Shown: in pieces, positions 26,643 through 37,700 of the stretch
How positions within the stretch are numbered: the stretch's first letter is position 1
Layout: each line of letters begins with the position of its first letter
Assembly (NCBI GenBank): GCA_026874595.1
Contig: CM049314.1
Span: forward strand, 33,428,229 to 33,492,228
DNA: 64,000 bases
Source: Sipunculus nudus
Lineage: Eukaryota; Annelida; Sipuncula; Golfingiida; Sipunculidae
Direction of reading: 5' to 3'
Position numbers and translations under genes: made by a program
The notes under the pieces: generated by a model
Database searches by the model: none
What the model saw: only the letters and a program-made list of their open reading frames with translations
What the model was told of the DNA's origin: nothing

Positions 26643-29600
26643 CATATATATATATGTGTGTGTGTGTATGGGTGTGGGTGGCAGGTTGTTTATGTGTCTG
26701 CGAGTTATCCCCATGCCCCTCTGAAAGATGAATTAACGCCACTGAATGAGGATACACACTAACAATAATTGTGCTATACTACCTTGCAGTATTTACATTT
26801 TGATTCTTCTATTTCTCAAATAGTTTTTTTCTTTGTGAAAAGGTAGTTTTTTTCTGTTTGCGAAATTTAATACCAAATCACCATGACAAAAAACGCTTGA
26901 TTACAATATTCTTTTTTTTTCACTTTAAAACATTTTCTCAAACACGAAAATGGGCATAGTTAAACAAAGTAAGCTGCTTCTGTATAAAGTTTTTGCTTCA
27001 CAAATATCTGTACATATTTTATGTTCAGTTTGTCTTTCAGGCGGTACAGATAGGTGATAGTGAATCAACCAAACATGTAATAGAAACAGAAGAGGTAAAT
27101 ATTTAAATTATAATTAAAGTCGGTTATGCAAACTTAACAGAGATCTAGTCATTTGATTCAAACTGTTATCTTTACGACAAAGGTTAAATATGATCGCAAA
27201 TGAGTTTCATTAGTCAATCAAGGCATGTGAATGAGTGTTGTCGTAACAATATATCATCAATGTCACTTGCTCATAAAAGTGCCTCCTGATGTCCAGTGAT
27301 GTGGTAGAGTCCACAACATCCGAATCTAAGTCCGAATCCAGGCCACTCCAGTCCAAGTCCGGGTCCAGGCCACTCCAGTCAAAGTCCGAGTCCAGGCCAC
27401 TCCATCCAAGGCCGAGTCAAGGCCACTCCAGTCCAAATCCGAGTCCAGGCCACTCCAGTCCAGGTCCAAGTCCAAGTCTCGGTCCTTGAAGTTCGAGTCT
27501 AAGTCCACCTTCGAATCCGAGTCATCTAGAACCCGAGTCCAAGTCTGCGTCTAAGTCCAGTACAAATATCCTTAAAAGCAATCTTAAATAATTTATCAGA
27601 TTATCACGTACATTTTAAAGTTAGTTAAAAAAAGCCTTAACTGCAATGTTACACTTATACAAAGCTTTGTATATAAAGTGTAATTATTTTGCAATTTTCT
27701 GTTAGTAGTTCGCACATGCACATAAGTCCTAATAATATGTAACAGATTTTTCTATTGGACTCGAGCTGATTTTTCGAGTCTTTCCCCTTCAGAGTGCAAA
27801 ATCGGGTACAAGTTCGAGTCCACGGCCCTCGAGTCTGAGTCCCAGAATAATGGTCTCGAGTCGGGACCTGACACCAAGTCCGAACTCGAGTCCTGCATCC
27901 TGCTGACGTCATTCGTTATTTAGGCATTCTGGTAGAGATTTCATAGAAACAATAAAGCTGCCTTTACAGAGGATTTTACTTTTGTTTTCTTAGTCTCACG
28001 GACTGATGTGTAAGGATCATGCACAGTTGCAATACACCTTTTCCACTTCACTGGCGACATCTGGCGGCGATGACTAACACTATGTGTTCGGGCAGGTTAT
28101 GTCGACAACGACTGATCATACTTGTTACATTTAATATGGTAACAGTAATACAATCAATATACGTCAAGAATATATTTTAAATTCCATTCTGTACCTCTCT
28201 CTTCAGGTTGCCATAGAAATGGGAGAAGATGCAAAACTTACAATAGTAGAAGAATGTCGGGTAAACAGGCTTTATATTTTAGGTGTACAATAAACTTGTT
28301 CTGTCCGTTGATGCAGAGGATAGCTTGAAATCTTCAACCTAATTTCCATTGCATTTGGTAATATTCATTACAGTAAGATTGAACCGATTTCTAATGCAGA
28401 ATTTAGAACAATATAATCTTCTTCAAGTGAATATTTAATTTCTATAATGTTTAGGTTTTTTAAAGGGGCCCAATCACCTATCTGACCATTACAAACAAAA
28501 AGTAATCCCTTGGAACTTTCCTAAAAATAGGCCAGAAAACGTGGATATCATCGCACACAGGCCGCTTGTTTTTTATCAACGTGTTTATAATATATGGGAG
28601 CCCGCCAAAATAATCAAAACCAATTCAACAAGGGCATCTGGCAGCAAGTCAGATAAGCCAGAGTTTGCAAATAGCGTTTTGCAACAAATGACCCATCTAC
28701 CTCCGCCTATATGCAACCTATCACCTTAGATAACATATTTTTCCCGTTTGTCAACATTCCTGTGTTGTCCTTTATGAAGGCCTTATTAAAACTGTTCACA
28801 TAAAAATCACCTTTAACTCAGTAATTTATACACAGAGGAAGTCAGAAATCAAATAAAAACTATTTCCTAAAGGTAGGTGATTGGGCACCTTTAGCTTATA
28901 AATTTCGGCGAAGGCCTTAGCTGAGAATGCTGAGCACCCCGAGACCGATTTGACTCTGACTATGCATGCCCTGGATAAGGGTTTTCGTCCTAATGAAAAC
29001 AAAAACATGAACACTTTTATACATATACATAACAGCGTATACATGCACCTTTTACATATAAATTAGCAAATAAAAAAAAACACACATGCATGATTCCATA
29101 TAGCAGTATATATACATCTGATAATTACATAGCTTGCCACAAATTAGCAATTTTCCTTCATGAATATTAATTATTATTCAGATATATTTAGATGAGTTCC
29201 ATAAATGGAAAACGTATATTTACTTTTTTTAACAATTGATCTATTGAACTATTTTAAAGTGCTTCGTTTTATATATGAACCTTAATTGGACTACTTTTTG
29301 GATGAAATTTGATTAAAAATTTGAAACAAATGTCTTCTTCGTTGCCCTCCACTGATATAAATCTAACACATGCATGACCCTTTTTTTACAGCGGAAGGTG
29401 ATTGTCCACGTGACCTACCTAAAATTTGGAGAAATCAACACGATGAAGGAGCATTTTGAAGCAGACGTGTTAGTCAAATCAAAATGGCGGGAACCACTGC
29501 TGGACCAAGTCGTGCACTCCGTGAGTTCTTCCAAGGTGACCTTGACCGTAACGCAGCATGCTACGTGGCGGCGCCCCTGATCAACTCGAGTTAAAATAAA

Positions 29601-32600
29601 AATCACCGAACATTGATACATAAAGTGTCCCTGTGTATATTTTTTTTTAATTCAAGACCAAATAGTAATGACAATAAACATGAAATTTATCATTGAATTC
29701 CAATTTCGTTGTTTTTTTATTTCCACATTGAAGACATACCAATGCCAAAAAATTTCATAGAAACATCCCTTCTGACATCGTTGAATATATGAACAAGGTT
29801 ATTCCTCCAAATATTCGCAGATAGACACCAGTGGTGCCAGATTGTTCCAGAATTAATTAAAACCTTCTATTTCTTGGCAAAGGTATTATCCATAAAAATG
29901 CGCCCCTTTATTCTATAGTATCGGCCGTTGCCCACCAATGATGTAGTCAAGTCCATATTATTCGAGTCCGAGATCAAAACCCAGGTCCACCCTTTTCGAG
30001 TCCAAGATATTACATTCTCCATTACAAATCTCCTTATTAAAATAAATTGAAACGGGGTAATACGACAATCCTGTGTTTTTATGTTGTTTTATACAAACGC
30101 TTTAACTTGAATTTGTAATTATATTTCTCTCGAAACAGAAGAAAGTTTTTTTTGGTAGCCCTTTTATGTAATATTCAGTCAGTAGATAACGCATGTATCT
30201 ATGTCTTCGTATCATTTGAAAGAGCTTTTCTTTTTCCTGGACTCGGGATAGACTTGGCCTGATTACTCGGGTCCTTACCTCCGAGTTCGAGTAAAAGTCA
30301 GAGTCCAGGACCCTCGAGTCCAGGTCCGAGTCAAAGTCCATATAAAGTGGACTCGATGACTCGAGTTCAAGTCCGGACTCGAGTCCTACATCACAGTTTA
30401 GAAATTCTGCATTTATTGTATTCTCCACAGACAGCTTCATAAATGATCAGGTCAGTTTCCAAGGGAGGCTGTAAGATGCTTGGCCGCATGCGTTTAGTCA
30501 TGGCTGATTCATTTTAACACTTGTTCAGACTGGCTTCACATTTGGTTTATTTAATAATCAACTAAATACTTTCTTCTCTCCTTCACAAATACAATCATCT
30601 CGCATCCTGTGGAATGTATTTCACAGATCGCTGGATCACTAAAAGTTTTAAAGCTTACGCTCTAAATTAAATTTCATTGTTATGGCTGCTTATAAGGTTA
30701 ATACGTTTGAATATTTTATACACTTATGAACATTATATATTGTTAAAGTTTTAAATTGTATAATTGTTAAAAGTCCCTAGATAAAACCTAGATAAATTAA
30801 AATACACAATTTTCATACGCGTTTGTACGTGCATGTTTCATTTTAACAGATATGATCTCCCACGCAGGAGATTTCAAGCATTTACGCAGGCAGTACACGA
30901 ATCCACATTTGAAAGTTTTTCTTAATAAAAAAATTATATGTTTAGTTTTGATAAATAAAAGAATCATTTATATTTTATATGTCCGTTAATCCATGTATAC
31001 CCCGGAGAAGCAACCTTTTATATCCCTTTCACAGAAGATTCCGAGCATTGAGTGGAATCAGCACTGAAGCCCACATTTTAACAGTACTTATTAATAATAA
31101 TAAAAGAAACGCTTGTATTTGTATGTCCATTGATCCAAATGAAACTTGACATAGCAGCTTTTTTATCTCCTTCCCAGGAGATTCCGAGCATCGAGTGGAG
31201 TGAGTACTGGAGCCCACATATCATCATAGACAACTGTCGGGGCGACATGAAGGAGACGTGGTCAAGGACGCTCATACAGGAAGAAGATGGGGCCCACGTC
31301 CTGGAGCGCCGCCGTTTTAGGGGCATGTTTTTTGAGCAGCTGGAACTATGGGATTTCCCCTTTGACGTACAGGCATGAATCAGTCTCGTGTGCCTGTGTT
31401 GGTAACTAGTTAGGTTTACTCGCTCATATAAAAAACTAAAATAAGGACTAATTAAATAATATAATTAATAATTTTTTTTAAATGTTAAAAAAATTAAATT
31501 AAGTTTACTTATTAAATAATATGATAAATAAATTAATATAATTAAAAAATAAAAAAAAAACTAAAAATAGGATTACTAATGAAATTATATAATTAAAAAA
31601 TGTATTAAAATATATTAATTTATACAATAAAAATGTTAGAATTATGAGTTTAATATCTTAAAAGCTTATACATTTATATTTTATATCTGGCCGGGGTAAA
31701 CACTCTTATATTTATATCGGACTTCCGTTAATGAGCAACAAGTAGCTACATGAGCTTTTTTCAGTATATTTTGTTTCTCCTCACTTCTAGGGAGTCGTGA
31801 AACACGTATCTTTTTTTAAATATCGAGGTAATTACATAAATCTTGTTATAGTTTTTTCATATTTTTCTTTATAACCGTTTCAATTATGCACCTCGTTTTA
31901 AAAAAATAGGATATTGCATGGTTCAGTTGTAACATCGAATTGTCATAAATGTTTTTAATGTTTAAAAACTAATGTAAATTATGAATAAAATAGCACTGAA
32001 AAACTGAACACAAATCATTTCGTAAAACAAAAACATATCTTTCCTAATATATGGTGGGAAAGTGGAAGTGAAGACAATTCTTATATTCTGGTGGTGGGTG
32101 GGGGTGGGTTTGTCATGTTTATCATTAGGGGCGTTTTTTGTCCGGAGAAACTGAGCGGGCGCTTCTAACAGTACGCACCTCAGCCAGCGGTTACACACTG
32201 CAGTTGTCCCAGAAATCCTTTCGTGTAACCGCTGCTTCGAATGGCAGGCTTCTCAGGCATGACCACTAGAAAGGGCACAGAGCAAAGAATCGTTATCAGA
32301 CCAATGAGAACGTGGCATCGCATTGTGCATCCAGCCCCAATTTTAAACATGCGACATCAACTTTCAGTGGTCCGATTCTTGGCCCTGTGACAGAACCGGT
32401 GTATAATAAGATCAACAAGAGACGGTGTTACATGTTTAAAATTTGAGGCTGGTTGCATAGTGCAAATACCACCAGACATGGGGTAATAGTAATAAGTAAT
32501 AGTAATAGTAATATATAACAGCTTTTTCCATGTAAAAGTAATAGTAATTTGAGCTGTAATAGTAATAGTAATAGAAACAGAAGGCAAAGTAATAGAGTAA

Positions 32601-34745
32601 TACATATTACTTTCTATTACTTCCTGTGAGCCCCTTGATCATTAAGCATATCAGCAAATAATGCTGAACAGACTCAGTTCTTGTCCAGTAACTGCCCAGG
32701 ATGTGCCTATTGTTGAGGCAAGCATGGGCCAGCTGCCACATTGCTGGTGACCACTGGTGCTAATTACATAAGAGTACTGGACAGAGTAGGTCACAGGCAA
32801 ATAAGTTACCTGGCACAATCTGACCTTTGATTAGTAAACCACGGATAAACAGAGGCATGTTTGATGTTAAGAGACAGATAAATATAGTGTTTTATTATTG
32901 TGACATGTACATCTTATCTCACATCCATCAATCCATATGCATATTCTGAAATGTACCTAGATTTGTTTTCACAAGCCAGTTTGCATTTTAATCATACAAA
33001 TTGCAATAAAACACATTCAAGAAAAATATCATATGGAACAAGATACAGTGCAGACCCAAAATGTTCATGATAAGCTTATGGTGTTTTCACATGTATTATC
33101 TAGTTAATTTGTATACATATTCTTTTAATACTATTCTTTTAATACTTGTCTGTTATTTCATAGTACCAATTTTGCAGACCTTCATTCAGTATCTAAAATT
33201 ATGTTAATTTATATTTTGAAAATTAAATGAACCATTTTTTTCACAATATTAATTTTTTGATTATATAATATGAGAATATAAGTAACTGTTCATTTTTTAT
33301 TATTTAATATCTGAAATTTTGATATCAAATAATTAGATCCTGTTATGTACAATATTTAAAGTACAAGATTGTTTAATACCAAATTTATTGTGAAAGTGAT
33401 TTAAATAATATTTTACTTGTTTTGTAAAATTTATGTAAGTTTAAATCACTCTCCATATTCCTAAATTACCCTAGGCTTGTTTTGCTGCAATGAAAAGGGC
33501 ATGCCTGAAGAATAAAAGCCATGCTTGCTTCCATTATTGTAAAGTTTACCACCTCTATGTCACCCTCGAGATGTATTATGTGATGGAATAAAACATGGCA
33601 TCACATCCAAATGAACATATACACCCAAGAAGATGGGGTACTTTTGTCTCAAGTTTGGTTCTGTCCAGAATCTTGACGTTAACAGTATTTTTATTGGATA
33701 TATTTATAAGGATTTGGAAACAGGGCACATCCCTACATAAATTCCTCTCCTGATACATACATAAAGGAATGAATTGTCAGTTTTGATACTAAATAATAAT
33801 AAGCAATAATCATGAATAATTCCTCTGGAGACATTTTATAGTTACATTGAAAATCTTATTGACTATGGGAACGAAGATTAAATCTAAACGGAAGTATGTA
33901 CTGTAAAATAAATTCATGTGATATATATATGAAAATAATATAAAATGTACAAGTATGCATATGATTATAAATCAATATTTTACATATCCCAGGGCTTTTA
34001 CAATGGGTTGCTTGAAATTACATGTATTCAAGAGTTCATACAATTATCTTATAATTTCGACTTGAAACACCCCAATTACGATCATTGAGGTTTCAAAATA
34101 TTAAAAAAAAAAACAATTAAAGAAGATGAAATAATTAAGATCTCCAATATAATTAGTAAATGAAAAACACAGTATAAGAAAATTGTGTACGTAACTGGAT
34201 GATATAGTTGCTTTTAATATTATCTAAACATGTGATTGTAGTGCTAGTTTATAGCACTCATAGCTGCGCAAGGTCTAGAATTCTACCATCATTTAAATAC
34301 ATGTAATAGTAATAGTAATAGTAATAGATACCCCTGTAATTGTAATAGTAATAGTAATAGAAGATAAAATGTGGTAATAGTAATAGTAATAGTAATAGTA
34401 ATATCAGAAATTGAGAGTAATAGTAATAGTAATAGTAATAGAACAACTGTAATAGACCCCAATATTGTCACAAACTTGATTACCCGCTAACTTCGAGTCA
34501 TCTCCTCCCATTCTGAAAGATAAACAGACGCCACTGATTAAAATAAAAAAATATGGTTAATTGGTAAATAAGGGTATATACTCTTTTTATTATTAGAGAT
34601 ATATCATCAATTTTTTCGCTTATATGCAAACTTACACTGGTTCACAGGGAGAGGCATGTAGTTTAATAGCTCATACTCAACGTTAATCTAATTGTTCTAT
34701 ACGTCACACCTGCACACAACCTTAAAACAGCTTATTTTCGTTTTA

Positions 34746-34794
<49 letters not shown>

Positions 34795-37700
34795 CGTTTA
34801 AAATACCTCTCAATAATTTGACAGATTACTAAATAAAATTAGATTTATTCTAGGTAGAATTAACACATCTAGGGAGTTATAAGGGAATGTTGAGTGTATT
34901 GAATGAAATCTGTGTTATTTCTTGTAAGGAAATTGTAATTTAGAGATGTTTCTTTATGCATGCTAGATGCATAGACAATGGATTGATAGTTCGTATATAT
35001 TAATGAATGTTTTTATGTATGATCAATATGGCATTGTATGTCTTCTTCTGATGTTTGTTTTATTCGAACATTTTACGTCACGTGCGAAGCTATAGATATT
35101 GAGTAATTTGGACTGTTTTTAACTTCATTAATAGTTAATTGATATATTCTAACCAAGAAGCGTGTCCTATACTTTAAAATCTAAATACATACATCGATTA
35201 TTTATCCTTCTTGAAAATTAAAGTATATATCAGATTTAATGTGATGGGTAGCTAAGTTTCTACCCATACATTACTTGATTTTCAGTAATAACTGCATGAA
35301 TGTAATTGGTATGATTTGGTTGTCATTAAATAGGTAGGCGGAACATTCCATTTCCATTTTGCTATCTGATTGGTCATTAAAAATGGCCTGATTTGTGATT
35401 GACAGGACCTGACAGTTGTTGTGATGTCGGATCTGCCGGCCACCGATGTGGAACTTGTTGAGGATCCGAACGAGATCCACCGGATCTACAGACAGTCGTT
35501 CGTGGATGAACAGGAATGGTACCTGTACAAGTACATAGGAACCATCAAACGAGAGGTAGCAAAAGACAGAGCCGAGCCCAGCGTCAAGCGGTCCACATTG
35601 TTCGTGCGTGCGTGTGTGGCCAGGAGACCTGCCTACTTCGTCTATAACCTCTTCGTGGTTACGGTGAGCGACAACTAGGGTCTTCGTGATCCTAGAATAA
35701 ATAAAATAAATAATACCTTCCACAATATCTTTGTAAAACCACCATTCAAAAATGTGTAAACACTGGTTTTGGTGTACTATGGTAATAAAATGCGGCAAGG
35801 AAGTCGCTGTCCTGAAAATTATTTTCTCTAAACTGTTTAAACTGCTTCACTTAACGGGAAACATGGTGATGATTACTCAGATAAAATCATAATCCAAAGC
35901 AAGTAAAAAGGTAATGTAGGCGGTTATAACTGAGATACGTTTAAGACATGGTATTCTTCTCTTTTGTTTCATGTTTTTTTTCTGTTCATTCTATTGTTTT
36001 CTGCAACTCAGTTACTATGTACTTTTCATCATACAGATCCGTATGTCAGTTCATTATGTCTAGTTAGGCCGATTTACTGTCACTTCCACATTTCCTCCTG
36101 GCCTATTTGGGATCTCTGGCGTTTTACTGTACATTTTTACAATTCATTCTGTCCTTTTTGGCCCATCTGACGTTTTATTGAAATTTATTTCTTCCAAAGT
36201 TAATTTTGTCCTGTTTGTACCATCTAACGCTTTTCTTTAATTCTTCCAATGTTCATTGTGTCCTGTTTGGACCATCTGACGTTTTACTTTGTTTCTTCTA
36301 CAGTTCATTTTGTCCTGTTTGGATTATTTAACATTTAACTTTATTTCTTCCACAGTTCATTCTGTCCTGTTTAGACCATCTGACGTCTTACTTAAATTTC
36401 TTCTACAGTCCATTCTGTCCTGTTCGGCCCATCTGACGTTTACTTCATTTCTTCCACAGTTAAATATGTCCTGTTTGGACATATGACGTCTTACTTTACT
36501 TCTTCCACAGTTCATTCTGTCCTGTTCAGACCATCTGACGTTTTACTTTATATCTTCTACAGTTCATTCTGTCCTGTTTGGACCATCTGACGTTTTACTT
36601 TATTTCTTCTACAGGTCATTCTGTCCTGTTAGGACCATCTGACGTTTACTTTATTTCTTCTACGATTCATTCTGTCGTGTTTGGATCAGATGACGTTTTA
36701 CTTTGTTTCTTCCACAGTTCATTCTGTCCTGTTTGGACCATCTGACGTTTTACTATGTTTCTTCCACAGTTCATTCTGTCCTGTTTGGGCCATCTGACGT
36801 TTTACTATATATTTCTTCTACAGGTCATTCTGTCCTGTTAGGACCATCTGACGTTTACTTTATTTCTTCTACGATTCATTCCGTCGTGTTTGGATCAGAT
36901 GACGTTTTACTTTGTTTCTTCCACAGTTCATTCTGTCCTGTTTGGACCATCTGACGTTTTACTATGTTTCTTCCACAGTTCATTCTGTCCTGTTTGGGCC
37001 ATCTGACGTTTTACTATATATTTCTTCCACAGTTCATTCTGTCCTGTTTGGACCATCTGATGTTTAACTTTATTTCTTCTACAGTTCATTCTGTCCTGTT
37101 TGGACCTTCTGACGTTTTACTTTAATTCTTCCACAGTTCATTCTGTCCTGTTTGGACCATCTGACGTTTTACTATGTTTCTTCCACAGTTCTTTCTGTCC
37201 TGTTTGGACCATCTGACGCTTTACTATATTTCTTCCACAGTTCATTCTGTCCTGTTTGGACCATCTGACGTTTAACTTTATTTCTTCTACAGTTCATTCT
37301 GTCCTGTTTGGACCATCTGACGCTTTACTTTATTTCTTCCACAGGTCATTCCGTTCTGTAGTGACCATTTGACGTTTTGCTTTATTTCCTCCATAGTTCA
37401 TTCTGTCCTGTATTGATCATATGACCTTTATCTTTGTTTCTTCCATAGTTCATTCTGTCCTGTGTGGACCATCTGACGTTTTACTATGTTTCTTCCATAC
37501 TTCATTCTGTCCTGTATTGATCATATGACCTTTATCTTTGTTTCTTCCATACTTCATTCTGTCCTGTATGGATCATATGACGTTTTGCTATGTTTCTTCC
37601 ATAGTTCATTCTGTCCTGTGTGGATCATATGACGTTTTACTTTGTTTCTTCCACAGTTCATTCTGTCGTGTTTGGCCTTCGTGACATTCGCCGTTTCCCC

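Noticed and set aside
27289-27508. SKSxSRPLQ-like and LDLDWSG-like repeat proteins on both strands
   Set aside because: Translation of the GAGTCC hexamer array of a transposable element in intron 6.
31361-31372. Canonical GT donor at 31367 for exon 9
   Set aside because: It would remove the Val-Gln of the conserved FPFDVQ motif; kept as an alternative rather than the main model.
35271-35798. 175-codon open frame on the - strand
   Set aside because: It is the antisense of channel exon 10; the + strand reads a conserved ligand-binding domain with matching splice sites.
36289-36954. Open frames on + with repeated SVHSVLFGPSDV-like or FILSCLDHLTF-like peptides
   Set aside because: They are readings of the ~52-bp minisatellite in intron 10, not separate genes.
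36060-37656. Regularly spaced repeat array, CRISPR-like at first sight
   Set aside because: Units are contiguous with no unique spacers, in an animal intron; it is a minisatellite.
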